A stretch of 64,000 nucleotides of DNA, taken from positions 124,001-188,000 of the forward strand of contig CAKOGP040001969.1 in NCBI GenBank assembly GCA_933822405.4. Direction: 5' to 3'. Shown here in pieces: positions 20,128-30,770 of the stretch. Position 1 is the first letter of the stretch; each line of letters opens with the position of its first letter. Source of the DNA: Cylindrotheca closterium. Its lineage: Eukaryota; Bacillariophyta; Bacillariophyceae; Bacillariales; Bacillariaceae. The position numbers and the translations under genes are program-made. The notes under the pieces were generated by a model. The model did not search any database, had not been told where the DNA came from, and was given only the letters and a program-made list of their open reading frames with translations.

Positions 20128-20755
20128 TAGGCACCACGCTATGATGGTTGCTTGCTGTATTTTATTTTAGAAGTAGAACATAACACAACATTCAATTCTT
20201 TGGAGCTAGTGTTTATCATATTGTGCTACCTACAGTACACAATGTATTGGAGTATAGTACCTAGTACTGGTGCTGTAGTGTCATTGGAGTATCTTCTCCC
20301 TTTCCTATCTTCACCTGGTACTGTATTACTCCGTTCGAAGTAAGAAAAAATCCCCACCAAAGAGGTGCGAAGAAAAAGCTGCGCAATCAAATTTACGATT
20401 GGTCCTATGACCGACGATTATCGCAAAACCTTCCTTGAACTTGGGAATTGGCTTATTCCTAACCGAAACTACGATCACCATAAGTAGAAGTGAATTCCGC
20501 ATAGGAAGCAATTTATACGGATTCTTCTTGGGCCAAGACAGAGATGTAAATTTTTAATGATCCATAAATGTCACGCCTGATCAAGTCATAATCGGACGAT
20601 TTTGAAATAGTACACTAGGGCCTTTTTCGCTGTCGCCAGCCAAAACCACGAGAGCGCAACTGCACCAAAAATAGCCACAAATTCTCCATTGTCACGCTAC
20701 AGTACAGTGTAACAACCAAACTATTATCTGTTCAGCACTGCATTCAAACATATAT
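20128..20755. other. Intergenic
   Basis: This stretch lies between two + strand genes. AGTACCTAGTACTGG-like words are near 20258-20275. Nothing else is recognised. Confidence 0.45.
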
Positions 20756-21697
20756 ATGACAATGATTACTCTTACCACCACAACCACAACCACTAATACC
20801 TCACCAAAGAAACCAGATCAGTCGTCAAGTAGCGGCTTTGGCTTTTGGAGTTTGAACAATACCTCATCCCTGCAATCATCTACTTTTTCCTACTCATCTC
20901 CAAACAAGAAGAAGAATGGACCACTTGCCACCACGACTGTCTCGCCCATTCTCACGAAAGACCCCACCATTTCCACGGTAGTCGCAAAGCAATCACCTCC
21001 TTCTCCTCAACCACAACCAAAGAAGAAGAAAAAGGTCAACTTTCAACTTCAATGTCAGGTACGAACCTTTGAGGTGGTGGCCTTGGACGAAGACTTTGAA
21101 AACAATTGCGAGGACGACGAAGAATACTGGGAACAAATGGGCGAAGATTTCTGGTACCAAGCCTATGATTTCCAAGCCTTCAAAAAGGACCGACGCAGTT
21201 TGGTCGATCGTATTCGCACCATTGGGGTCAAGAACGCCAAGGGCAATTACGCAATGGAGGGATTGGAGTTTTTCTTGACGTTAAAGGCAAGAGAAGTCCA
21301 CAAGGAACGTGTCTTGGATGGCTGGGTCTCCGTATTGGAACTCCAAGCGGAATGGGAAAAAGACCAGTCCGAAGGAGACTGCTCGGAAGACGATAAGGTA
21401 GAATTGATTGCCAGCAAGTACGCCCACGTTTCCAAAGCATGCTTGGAAGATGCCAACAAGCGAGCTATCGAGACTGCTCAAGAGATTCAAGCCGAGGATG
21501 AAAAAATTGTCGCTTCGATTCCAAAGTCTCCACAACCCAAGAAAGGCTCTCTACAAAAGGATGGAAAAGGAGTCAAAGCCCTGGGCGTTTGGGGTAATAC
21601 TTGGAGTAGTACTGGTACCAGCACCATCAGCAACAATACGACCACCACCACTAGTTTCAGTACCTTTCAAAAGATACGGCCCTTTCCTCGCCAATGA
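20756..21697 (+). CDS. Putative PP1-regulatory protein with KVNF motif
   Basis: Protein of 313 residues. The N-terminal ~90 residues are Thr/Ser/Pro-rich. A KKKKKVNF block near residues 88-95 fits the RVxF docking consensus of protein phosphatase 1 and is followed by CQVRTFEV, an acidic segment (ENNCEDDEEYWEQ) and DFWYQAYDFQAFKKDRR. The order VxF - VR - acidic - W/Y - xFxxxR recurs in the protein at 56796-57374 and in small proteins I associate with diatoms; the first half recalls PPP1R15-type regulators. The C-terminal half is charged and helical, ending in a Thr/Ser-rich tail. A phosphatase-targeting role is inference. Confidence 0.7.
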   Translation: MTMITLTTTTTTTNTSPKKPDQSSSSGFGFWSLNNTSSLQSSTFSYSSPNKKKNGPLATTTVSPILTKDPTISTVVAKQSPPSPQPQPKKKKKVNFQLQCQVRTFEVVALDEDFENNCEDDEEYWEQMGEDFWYQAYDFQAFKKDRRSLVDRIRTIGVKNAKGNYAMEGLEFFLTLKAREVHKERVLDGWVSVLELQAEWEKDQSEGDCSEDDKVELIASKYAHVSKACLEDANKRAIETAQEIQAEDEKIVASIPKSPQPKKGSLQKDGKGVKALGVWGNTWSSTGTSTISNNTTTTTSFSTFQKIRPFPRQ

Positions 21698-22199
21698 AAC
21701 GAGATGAATTGTCATGCGGTAGAAGCATGATTGTACGATTCAATTTCATTCATTTTGTTATTGCTAAGATTGAAAGGGGGATTCGATGAATTATAGAGGA
21801 ACACTGTATTATAAGTTATATAACTTGGGAATGTATTATAATATTTTGCACTATACAAAACATACGCAACTATCTCCAATGTTCTGTTATAATTTACAAC
21901 ATCTTACAACACTTTGGCTTGTCATTGCCCATGTTTGAAGAATGTCTTGGTTCCGACATTCCCACTGGAATTTTGCCTTCTCATCTTCATCAACGTTTCC
22001 GTTTCTCCACTCCAACATGATGATTGATTATCGCTACCAGAAAGTCAGCCAGGTGCCGGCGAGTGGAAGAGCGATGGTCATTTCTACGTGAATCTCTGGT
22101 CAGAAAGCTACGTGTTCTTTTTGAAATATCAGCTGCGCGCCACGTGCACTGCTGTATAGTATTCTTTTTCTTGTGCCTGCATGCATGACGAATGATGAC
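21698..22199. other. Intergenic
   Basis: AT-rich sequence downstream of the KVNF protein gene. No gene is supported. Confidence 0.45.
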
Positions 22200-22534
22200 C
22201 CATTTTATATTTTTGATTCGAATGAGTCCAATCTTCCACATCAACATCCGGCCGTATATTATTATATCACAGTATCGATATCATCGCGTCAATAATAACA
22301 ATCGCATCTTCAACCACCATGTCACTGTACGGACATCACCAGCCATCGAACAACTTTCCTTCAGGGATATTGGTAGCATCGATAATAAGCACTTTGTCGA
22401 TGAATAATGTTGTCTGTCAAGCATCGGCACTCTCTTTAGGGATTGGAGGATCATCATCATCGTCCTTCTTGAGATCAACGAGATCATTCTATTATTCCAC
22501 GCCATCGCCGTTTTCGTCAACGTCAACGTGAATC
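22200..22534 (+). pseudogene. 5' remnant of a flavin-reductase-like gene
   Basis: The reading frame 22319-22531 contains NNVVCQA followed by a Ser-rich segment with FLRS. It matches the leader of the flavin-reductase-like gene at 35581 (SVNNVVCQALSL, then a Ser-rich stretch with LLLRS). The upstream DNA also resembles 35450-35580 (ATTCxAATGAGTC and repeated ATCATCGCATC-like words). The frame stops before any catalytic domain. With the remnant at 29340-29405 it looks like one half of an old, broken copy. Confidence 0.6.
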
Positions 22535-23084
22535 CGCCGACAAACAACACTGACAAGAATTCTTTTTGGAATCCATGAGCCTCCCCCACCGTGGAAAAAG
22601 ATTCTGCACTGCAGAATATGTTGGCACGGAACATAGTCACAGAGAAAGCATTCCATGCTTCAAGCTCGTGTGCTTATTGTGACAGATGAAACATCCCTTA
22701 TATCTCCTTTCTTCGTCGGCGGGGCTGCATTACATCAGAAATATTGATGAACGGTCCGATGCTCCACTGAGAAAACGCCCCCCAACTAGCTACATATCTT
22801 CCAATACTTGGCAATCAGGTTTTACAAAATGTCGTTTAAAAAGACCAGTCAATGGAGTGGCTAGCCCTTATTCCTTCCAGCCTACTACGTGTCGCTTGCA
22901 ATGCAATGGGGAGCGTCGACCGCGGAGGGATCAAAGGAGTTTGTCAGCATACCGTACTACCTGGTATCTATCACTGTATTGCTTGCGCTTGCGACAGAGA
23001 TGCGTGGATGCTACCAGCATATGCCTGCAGTGTTGTCTCTACAGTGTTCTTTTTTTTTCAAACAAAAATGGTGATTGTGATCGA
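22535..23084. other. 3' flank of surface-protein gene 2
   Basis: This flank shares patches with the 3' flank of surface-protein gene 3: ACCTGGTAxCTA, then GCGACAGAGATGC versus GTGACAGAGATGC, and GCTACCAxxCAT. A patch around 22676-22735 (GACAGATGAAACATCCC, then GCTGCATTACA) resembles the antisense of a DUF285 repeat and may be a trace of another decayed copy. No intact gene. Confidence 0.45.
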
Positions 23085-25952
23085 TTAATTGCAAAAGTGA
23101 CAGAATGGGCCAGGTGACTCCACAGAGAGCTTAGGATCCAATTGTGATTGGCAGCTGGTAGCGCCGGAAAACGCGTCGGTCACGTTGGCATTGCTCGGAA
23201 TGCGGGAGCCCCACGGACAAAGATTCTGATCGAAGGATGACGCACCTTGAAACATAGTTACCATAAAGCGAACAGAAGAAACATCCCAGGATGATATGTC
23301 TTGATTGAAGGATGATGCTTCATAGAACATAGAACTCATATACCAAACAGAAGAAATGTCCCATGATGACAAGTCTTGATTGAAGGATGTTGAATACCCG
23401 AACATACCATGTATGGTAGCCACAGAAGAAACATCCCAGGATGACAAGTCTTGATTGAAGGATAATGCGTACCAGAACATTAGACCCGTGTCTGTGACAG
23501 AAGACACATCCCAAGATGATATGTCTTGATTGAAGGATTCTGCATTCATAAACATGTGACCCATATCTGTGACAGAAGACACATCCCAAGATGATATGTC
23601 TTGATTGAAGGATTCCGCATTCATAAACATGTGATTCGTATCTCTGACAGAAGACACATCCCAAGATGATATGTCTTGATTGAAGGATTCTGCATTCATA
23701 AACATGTGACTCATATCTGTGACAGAAGACACATCCCAGGATGATATGTCTTGATTGAAGGATTCTGCATCCCTGAACATCGATCTCATATTGGTAACAG
23801 AAGACACATCCCAGTTTCCAATGTCCTCATTGAAAGAACTACGACTAAAAAAGAGATTTTCCATACTGGTAATGCCAGCTGTAAAACACCATTCCCCGAT
23901 ACGGCCATATATGTTTTCGACTGATGCCTTAGCCAGAGAAGACAAATGCCAGTTAAAAACTGTATCGGAAAGCTCGTAATTTGTTTGAAAACATGTTGTC
24001 GTAGGTGCCAGGGTTGGCACAGGAATCGGCCGGGCAGACGTGGGTTTAGGGGTTGGGTTTCGTGTTGGTCGAAGAGTTGGATTTGATGTTGGAGTTGCAG
24101 TGGGTCCAGGGGTCGGTGCAGGAGTCGGTGCAGGAGTCGGAGATGCAGTGGGTCCAAGAGTCGGTCGAGGAGTTGGGTTTGGTGTTGGAGGTGCAGTGGG
24201 CCCAGGTGTCGGTGCAGGAGTCGGCGATCCAGTGGGCCCAGGAGACGGTCGAGGAGTTGGGTTTGGTGTCGGAGGTGCAGTGGGTCCAGGAGTTGGGTTT
24301 GGTGTTGGAGGTGCAGTGGGTCCAGGGGTCGGTCCAGGAGTTGGATTTGGTGTTGGCTGAACGGTTGGGTCTAGTATTGGTCCAAGACTTGGGTTTGCGG
24401 TTGGAGGGGCAGTGGGTCCAGGGGTTGGAAAAAACGTTGGTCCAGGTGCTGTTCTAGGAGTTGGTATTGGTGTTGGAGGAGCAGTGGACCCAGGGGTTGG
24501 ATTTGGTGTTGGTCCACGAGTTGGGTTTGCTGATGGCTGAGGGGTTGGATTTGGTGTTGGTCCAGGGGTTGGATTGGGAGTTGGCTGAGGGGTTGGGTTT
24601 GGTGTTGGTCTAGGAGTTGGGCCTACAACGGGCGAGAGCGTGGGCAGAATGCTTGGTTCTGCAGTTGGGTATCCTGTTGGATTTGCGCTTGGTCTTTTGG
24701 TTGGCTCTGCTGAAGGAGATGCATTGCCCATACTAGGAGACTCTGTTGGATCCATGTATCCGAGATTCGCAACAATTATGCTCTCATACAGCCCAGTCAA
24801 ATCAAGTTTCTCGACCACGGGACCACCTCCAAAATAAGAACTCAATTCACCAATCACATCGACAACTTTCACCGAATCATCTTTTACCACAACATCAATT
24901 GCTACACTGACTCGATGACATCGTTGACTCGAATCATCCAAGCATTCTACTCCTGCGACTCCAGAAGCGTCAACTGCCACATTTGCAATTGCATGTAAAA
25001 ATGCACCGCTATCCAGATAGCGATGGTATCGCAAGTTTCGAACGACTCGATTACATGCAGTAAGTGCTGGGGCCATCAATTCTTTGAGTTTATCTTCAAT
25101 GATACCGGCTGAAATGCTCAGGTCCACGCGAAGAAATGACGTCGCGTCGAGATCGAGCTGGTAGCTTTGTACTGGCATTGTTTCTTGACCTTGAATTACA
25201 TTTCCGCACACATTCGTGACGTTCTCTGTGATCGGAATACCATCTTCTACTTGTGATGATCCATTTGAGACCGATGAAGTCGTGGTACGAGTGCCAAGCC
25301 ATGCTCCAATAGCAGCAATTGCAACCACAAAGATAAAAAGTAGGCAGCAAAAGGCTCGAGCTCCTCTCTTCTGTTTGAATCGTTCCCAGTTCCTTGCATT
25401 CGAATCGTTGCCTTGTGCTTCGTTGTCATCAAGCTCTAAAGCTTGGTCAGCATCACTGATCTCCACGGCATCAGTGATTTTCACAGCATCAGCCGTCACC
25501 AATCCATCTATACTCTCTCCCTTATCAGCTTCAATTCTTGCTTGTCTTTCTGATCGTCTTTCCTCTGTGTCTCCCAAAGACCTACTGATTCTTTCTTTCC
25601 TAGTCTTTCTACCAGACCCATCGTGGGCACCAGGCACAAGTCCATTGATCATGTCTTCTTGATCTTCTTTCTCAACTTGAGTTCCACGAGAGTCCGCATG
25701 CGCACCTGGCATCGGTCCTGTAATGGGTTGGCTCGATCGATCCAAGATGGTTTTGACCTTTGCTGCAGCATCCGCCTTGGAAAGTCGATCTTGTTGGCTT
25801 CGCCTTTTACCAGTTCCATGACCGCTGTTGCCTTCCATTGGAGCTTCTTCATCCTCAGCAACCTCCGACCCATCTAATACACTGGAGTGTGGCTCATCAG
25901 CAGCCTGTTGCTCATTGGCCTCGTGCTCTTCTTTGGGTACGCTTTCCTCCAT
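23085..25952 (-). CDS. BspA/DUF285 repeat surface protein 2
   Basis: Single exon, 955 residues, ATG at 25950-25952. Order: acidic/basic cytosolic N-terminus with one copy of the element GKRRSQQDR...KADAAAK...[12 protein letters not shown] and a shorter variant ([10 protein letters not shown]); membrane helix near residues 190-215; one four-cysteine ectodomain (~249-391, with [19 protein letters not shown] and [12 protein letters not shown]); a Pro-Thr stalk of PTPxPTPN-type units (~437-649); a cap (CFQTNYEL...[11 protein letters not shown]); eight DUF285 repeats (~706-915); and an FDQNLCPWG block and tail ending PGPFCHFCN. Repeats 2-4 are nearly identical in DNA (23500-23760, 75-nt period), pointing to recent expansion. 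A terminal inverted repeat element begins 140 bp upstream of the start codon and may affect its promoter. Confidence 0.93.
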   Translation of the reverse strand: MEESVPKEEHEANEQQAADEPHSSVLDGSEVAEDEEAPMEGNSGHGTGKRRSQQDRLSKADAAAKVKTILDRSSQPITGPMPGAHADSRGTQVEKEDQEDMINGLVPGAHDGSGRKTRKERISRSLGDTEERRSERQARIEADKGESIDGLVTADAVKITDAVEISDADQALELDDNEAQGNDSNARNWERFKQKRGARAFCCLLFIFVVAIAAIGAWLGTRTTTSSVSNGSSQVEDGIPITENVTNVCGNVIQGQETMPVQSYQLDLDATSFLRVDLSISAGIIEDKLKELMAPALTACNRVVRNLRYHRYLDSGAFLHAIANVAVDASGVAGVECLDDSSQRCHRVSVAIDVVVKDDSVKVVDVIGELSSYFGGGPVVEKLDLTGLYESIIVANLGYMDPTESPSMGNASPSAEPTKRPSANPTGYPTAEPSILPTLSPVVGPTPRPTPNPTPQPTPNPTPGPTPNPTPQPSANPTRGPTPNPTPGSTAPPTPIPTPRTAPGPTFFPTPGPTAPPTANPSLGPILDPTVQPTPNPTPGPTPGPTAPPTPNPTPGPTAPPTPNPTPRPSPGPTGSPTPAPTPGPTAPPTPNPTPRPTLGPTASPTPAPTPAPTPGPTATPTSNPTLRPTRNPTPKPTSARPIPVPTLAPTTTCFQTNYELSDTVFNWHLSSLAKASVENIYGRIGEWCFTAGITSMENLFFSRSSFNEDIGNWDVSSVTNMRSMFRDAESFNQDISSWDVSSVTDMSHMFMNAESFNQDISSWDVSSVRDTNHMFMNAESFNQDISSWDVSSVTDMGHMFMNAESFNQDISSWDVSSVTDTGLMFWYALSFNQDLSSWDVSSVATIHGMFGYSTSFNQDLSSWDISSVWYMSSMFYEASSFNQDISSWDVSSVRFMVTMFQGASSFDQNLCPWGSRIPSNANVTDAFSGATSCQSQLDPKLSVESPGPFCHFCN

Positions 25953-26091
25953 AGTATGCTCTCAAACAATTTAAGAAAGAATACTGGAATCCAAACTCTT
26001 CAAACTTCCGCCGTAGAACTAAAAAAAGAGAGTTCTTGGGTTTTGAGTCGCGATTATTCATGCACCCGAAACGTGGTCGTAGAAGAAAAGC

Positions 26092-26205
26092 CTGTACACG
26101 TTTAATCCATATTTACAGTAGGAGTCATTTTGCACTTAACACTGTGACATAATATGGGATTTTACATTTTGTTTGTAGACGGGAATTCATACGTAGCTAA
26201 AGTAC
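26092..26205 (+). repeat. Left terminal inverted repeat of the 1.3 kb element
   Basis: This repeat pairs with 27301-27414 in inverted orientation with only a handful of mismatches. The inner end is at AGTAC. Confidence 0.9.
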
Positions 26206-27300
26206 CATGCTCTACGGATGGTATTTCTGCCAGTTTTTTGCCCGAGTATGCCCGGTCTAGCATCCTCGCGCGATGGCGCGAAATACATGGTTGACATCTA
26301 AAAGTTTTGGCGTAATCCAAAACTTCGATATTTGAAACCCACAAAAGATTTTTGTGATCCACTGCCTGAATCGACGATGGAAACTCCCATCTGACGTGTA
26401 GTAACAACATCTGTACTTGTAGTCTTCTTGCGACTTGTTTACGAAAAATATCGGACACTTTCTCTGGAAGATCGAGTTACATTCCCATCCACTGTAATCT
26501 TGTAGTTGAGTCAGTCTCAACAAAGCGAGGGAAGACATCATCTCGAATCTCCAGATTCATGATCTTTGATGATAATGAGAGAAATGCGTTTTGTCACTCC
26601 AATGTTTGATCGTCGAGTCGCATTTCCACTACCTACTCACTCGCATATACTGCATGATGTGATTGTTGTGTCCGAATATCTGAAATACTGCGGGGTGTGA
26701 TGAAATGCGGCATGGTGTGATTGTTGTGTTAATGACATCTTTATGATTGAAAGATGTTGGGTGTCCACTATGCAACTACAAATAATTTGAAACACTATAA
26801 GCAAGCGATCTATAATAACTATTAGTGGGCATATTGTTGGGTGCTTCCACTATATTCCGACCTGCTGTAGTGATGGACACTTCATGCATAGATTCTTTGA
26901 CCGAAGAACCATCACAGCAGAAGTGTACATCCACGGATTTATTGAACTCGACCCACACCCCATCTTTCAAGAGTACATGCTAGGGCAGTCCTAACACAGC
27001 TGGTCTGGGCTAGGCGCCAAACTATCATTAGCGGGTTTTTATGGCTTGCTCAAGCTTTGGTCGTCCGACTTGTGTTGGGACACACAGTTTTAAACTCCTC
27101 GCTCCTGAGCCTAGCTAGTTGACTGGAGGAGTGGACTGCTTATGATCCGAGGATACGAAATGGAGATGTCAAGCAAGCATAACATGGAGATTGCAAACGG
27201 AAACGATGACAACGCACAACATTGATTGTATGCCAATAAGCTGCACGATGATGTCAAGGAATTGCCATTTTGTGGGTGAGAATCCTACTCGTAGCGCTTA

Positions 27301-27414
27301 GTACTTAAGCTACGTATGAATTCCCGTCTGCAAAGAAAATGTAAAATCCCAAATTATGTCACAGTGTTAAGTGCAAAATGACTCCAACTGTAAATATGGA
27401 TTAAACGTGTACAG
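27301..27414 (-). repeat. Right terminal inverted repeat of the 1.3 kb element
   Basis: Inverted copy of 26092-26205. It ends GGATTAAACGTGTACAG, 37 bp before the left end of the neighbouring PIF/Harbinger element. Confidence 0.9.
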
Positions 27415-27451
27415 ACGCGGTATGCGGCTATAGTGAAGACCGCACCAATAA

Positions 27452-28608
27452 GGCCAATACTCACGGTCAAAGAATCCGAAAACGAATTCCAAAATACCGT
27501 ATGTAAATTATGTACCTACGTACAAACCCTACCAACCTTCACTGAAGCCTCACATTTTTGTCAACGAACGGATTCGCACAAAACTCTAGGATCCAAGTCA
27601 TCATGGGCAATGCCCAACCCTACGGCCCTCCAACAAGGCTGATAAGCTGTGATAAGCTGTGTTGACCCAACTACAGGAGATCTAGACCCCATGTTGTACT
27701 TTCAATACCCAAGAAACAGGGAAATTGAAGAGGCAGAGGCATGCTAAGATGTTTTTACAGGCTGAGGAATCACCATGATTCCTTCACGCTTGCAATGCCC
27801 ACACGGACATATAACACGACAGTCAACCACCGCCGGCGCATTCTCTCAACTACTAAAGGTCACCCTGGCAGATGGTCCGACAAGACCTTGATCCGCTTTG
27901 ACGAACTTGCCAATCAACTCAGAAAGGGTGAACGGTATGGGGACCTCATTTTCACTCTTCTTGAATTAGATGATGATGGAATTGAAAGGAGGGAGGTGGA
28001 ATACTCAGGGGCTTGGACCATCGTCGACAACGGATATCTTCATTGGTATGTTTTAGTGCCTTCTATGAAGTTGTGGACAACCTACTCGGAGATGCAATGT
28101 AGCAAGTGGTTGGAGAGTATGAGGAAAGATGTGGAGTGTACCTTTGGAATAATGAAAGGACGCTTCCAAATCCTCAAGACTGGAATCCCCCTACACGGGA
28201 TAGAAGTTTGTGACACAATATGGCTTACCTGTGGTACTTTGTACCGAATGAAGGATTTGTAGGTTAATGAAGATTACTAGAAATCAATGGTTAAACAATT
28301 ATTGTGTGGTGCTATGATATAGGTCACAATCTCTTTGTCATTATGGCACGGTCAAAAGCTGTCAGTAAGAGGTGAAGTGGTACCCAGTACGAAGGTGAAG
28401 GAGACAAGTATCCAAAACAGAAAAAAGTGGCATCTTAAGTGGATTCTGATTGGTCTGATTCATGCTTGATTGGTCCGATTCATATGCGCGTTTATTCGTT
28501 TTCGTAATCCGTCACCGTGAGGTTGACCAGAAAAACGAATTGCAAAAAGTGTGCGAAAAACGCGCAAGGGCCGAATCCGTTTTCGGATTCGTTGACCGTG
28601 AGTATTGG
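27452..28608 (+). mobile_element. PIF/Harbinger-type transposon with TAA target duplication
   Basis: This 1157-bp element begins with GGCCAATACTCACGGTCAA and ends with its reverse complement. The inverted repeats are 33 bp with one mismatch, about 38 bp with two. It is flanked on both sides by TAA (27449-27451 and 28609-28611), the 3-bp TWA target duplication known for PIF/Harbinger elements. It encodes a truncated transposase at 27741-28262. No Myb-like accessory ORF is present, so it is probably non-autonomous. Confidence 0.9.
27741..28262 (+). pseudogene. Truncated PIF/Harbinger transposase
   Basis: A 173-residue frame matches the C-terminal half of Harbinger-type DDE transposases: TVNHRRRILSTTKGHPGRW, then IVDNGYLHW with the second catalytic Asp, then WLESMRKDVECTFGIMKGRF with the catalytic Glu, then GIPLHGIEVCDTIWLTCGTLY. 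The N-terminal part with the helix-turn-helix and the first catalytic Asp is absent from this frame and from the element, so it cannot be active alone. Confidence 0.88.
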
Positions 28609-28611
28609 CCT

Positions 28612-28975
28612 AAGTGTCTGACCGACATATATCGTACTCTCGTGGTATTTACCTGGTAAAATATCTATCCCATCTTGAATCTCTGCGATCCGCATTCAAC
28701 AGATTTTTGGTGTTGTTCCTCCCATACCGGCGGTTGCATCCAAACCGTCATCTGGCCTACCGTATAGGGTTTTATATTGCTTGCGGTCAACATCCATTTC
28801 GCAATTCGAATGGCGAGAGCATTCTTTATTATATTGTATGGAGCATGTCTGTATCACCTTAGATCAAGAAGAAGATGAGCCCAACCAGCAGACGAAGGGA
28901 TAAAACAAACACCAGCCAAGGAATCCAAATGGAGTGACTATCCAACCAGCACGACAGCGAAGGAAAAGTTAGCAA
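28612..28975. other. Intergenic, right flank of the Harbinger element
   Basis: No gene is supported. A short ORF here has no family features. Confidence 0.45.
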
Positions 28976-29171
28976 TAAGGCGAGACGGATATGCGGGAAA
29001 AGTAATACTGTTCTATCAGCCAGACGAGGGGGTGCATTGCAAGCTATATTTTGGATTCGCTCGCAATAGCATATAAGGCGAGACGGATATGCGGGAAAAG
29101 TAATACTGTTCTATCAGCCAGACGAGGGGGTGCATTGCAAGCTATATTTTGGATTCGCTCGCAATAGCATT
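28976..29171. repeat. 98-bp perfect tandem duplication
   Basis: The unit starting TAAGGCGAGACGG occurs at 28976-29073 and again at 29074-29171, with about 97 consecutive bases the same. Lack of divergence indicates a very recent duplication or an assembly duplication. It lies in non-coding DNA. Confidence 0.9.
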
Positions 29172-29339
29172 ACTTTTGCTAGGGCCAGGAAGCATTTGTT
29201 GGATGGGCAAAACAGAGAGTCCAATCTTGGACTTATCTCCTAATCAGTCATACAGCAGCCACTGGAAACCACCCATACTAGTGGTGGACCCAAGTCACCA
29301 CCTTCCACTTTTTCTGACTTGCCGAGTCCACAGAATTAT

Positions 29340-29405
29340 CTTCTTGGGAATTTTCATCCGCCATGTATTCTGGATAGTTACGACAAGAAGGGCATTTGTA
29401 AGTAG
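29340..29405 (+). pseudogene. 3' remnant of a flavin-reductase-like gene
   Basis: The frame reads MYSG, stop, LRQEGHL, stop. The intact gene end at 36501-36539 reads MYSGWLRQEGHL, so the conserved Trp codon has become TAG at 29375-29377. The following GTAGTGTG also matches. It is collinear with the remnant of the neighbouring gene at 29600-30105, in the same order and orientation as at 36.5-37.4 kb. Confidence 0.75.
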
Positions 29406-29599
29406 TGTGACTGGAATAAGTAATGATGGCCCTTATAGTTCAGAAGCATATGATTGGATATCCTTTCGCAATGAACAATTCATTCCTAGATTCTTTAGAT
29501 GGTATGTTGGATTTGCTTGCTTGCTTTCTCATACTTTAGCACTGAATCTTAGCATTCTATTGTTTATAGTGTTTGTAGCATCCCAGTGACAAGCACTGC

Positions 29600-30105
29600 C
29601 TCCTGCTGTTTGGAACAAAAGGATACAATGTGTTTCAAAATCTTGTATTCTTCCTTTGCGCTCGTAAAATTTCCTTCATGGACTCATACAGTCAACTTCG
29701 TGAACTTGTGTTGGACGGATTCCATTCCATTCCATTCGGGCATCGAAACTATCCTGTACTGTAGTCGTTTCTGATTGGTTCTAATCCTCTTTTCCTTGGT
29801 TTGAACGGTATTGCAGGTAATAGCCGTGATACTTTCCTTGAAAAGCCATTGCCATGAAGTCGGCTGGCACGTTCCGTCAGGGAGAGTTTCTCAGGCTTTT
29901 GGACCGCACGACCTCCCTTAGTCATGCAGGCTTCGTGTTTGTAATCCAAGTGCCTTACGCTAGCAGTATATGCTTGTTGGCTAGCTCTTGTCCAATCACA
30001 GTGTTGAACTCGAGCACCGAGATTGTATCGTCAAACGACAGCAGCTTCACACTGCTACTATAGAGGAGCTGGAAGAGTGGGAATGATTTGAGTTCGAGTT
30101 CGAGT
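29600..30105 (-). pseudogene. Decayed copy of the poly-Q/HTH-like gene
   Basis: Two fragments in different frames match the intact protein at 37032-37796: KLLSFDDTISVLEFNTVIG followed by QELANK, and MDYKHEAC...KPEKLSLTERASRLHGNGFS. The block GDNPGVSGGCPIAL of the intact gene is missing here and the C-terminal half is shifted in frame. The downstream non-coding DNA (GGATACAATGTGT) also matches 36926-36940. Confidence 0.85.
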
Positions 30106-30441
30106 TGGAGGAGGAAACACTCTTCTTTTTGGTGGGTGCATTTTGGGTTGACAAGATGAGTTGTTCCATTCCCATGCATCCTTCGTCGGAAGTATTGTCA
30201 TGTTGACCATGCTGCTGCTGATCATGCTATGACCATGGGCGGCACCAAGAATAAGCTGTCGCATTTTTTTTAGTGTACAAATATATAGCCACACGCCGTT
30301 CCGCATTATTGTTAATTCGAAGCAATCAAAGCAAGGATAAAGTCAAGGCATAGCAGTCAACGCAGTCAAAGCCACCCGCAAATCAAACACAGATATATTA
30401 TAATCATATTCTAATAATTCACGCCCAGCATACCAAGCTCC
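30106..30441. other. Intergenic
   Basis: No supported gene. Runs of TCAAAGCAA/TCAAGGCA-like words lie near 30325-30380. Confidence 0.4.
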
Positions 30442-30770
30442 TCATGGAAATGGGCTGTGTTTCTCTGTTTTGACAAACGTGGGAAAAAGGAACCTGCTAG
30501 CAGATTTAAAGCGAGATTTGCACTGGATATTTGTGATGGACTGTTGACAATGTGAAGAATGAATGCAGCCGAGCCCCCCATCCACAAGGATTTGGAATGA
30601 AGAATGATAGAACCTGGAACAAAGAAATGAACAGGAAACATCACATCCTGACAAGTCTCGATTGCAAGATGATGATGCTGGTTCAAACATCAAATTGGCA
30701 GCAGAAACATGTGGCAGCAGAAACACATCCTGCATGTATTGCACCCATCAGAAGCACTGCACATGCGCTC
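30442..30770 (-). pseudogene. Decayed BspA/DUF285 C-terminal fragment
   Basis: The minus-strand frame contains LMFEPASSSCNRDLSGCDVSC, which matches [19 protein letters not shown]. Flanking patches (GCAGCAGAAACA on the + strand) match the antisense repeat pattern ACAGAAGAAACATCCC. It lies about 220 bp beyond the 3' end of surface-protein gene 3 on the same strand, so it may be the residue of another tandem copy. Confidence 0.65.

Larger units (their letters stand above)
26092..27414. mobile_element. DNA transposon with 114-bp terminal inverted repeats
   Basis: About 1.3 kb bounded by near-perfect inverted repeats at 26092-26205 and 27301-27414. Similarity continues weakly another ~18 bp inward. 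The outer end reads CTGTACACGTTTAATCC. The interior has only short ORFs and a direct repeat (GCATGRTGTGATTGTTGTGT at about 26652 and 26712), so it is non-autonomous. I could not fix a target duplication. If the outer TA is a target site, the true end would be CACGTTTAATCC, consistent with a TA-inserting family, but this is open. The superfamily is unassigned. Confidence 0.85.

Noticed and set aside
23200..23840. 75-nt direct repeats that might be taken as a CRISPR or satellite array
   Set aside because: They are in frame, encode DUF285 units and lack spacers; the same holds for 15300-15850 and 31130-32130.
24005..24660. Long + strand ORFs rich in VGVGV/GVGFGVG at 24040-24457
   Set aside because: They are antisense shadows of the Pro-Thr stalk of surface protein 2; those at 32193-33087 are shadows of protein 3.
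26776..26970. 64-residue minus-strand ORF inside the 1.3 kb element as a transposase piece
   Set aside because: No recognisable catalytic motif; too short to assign.
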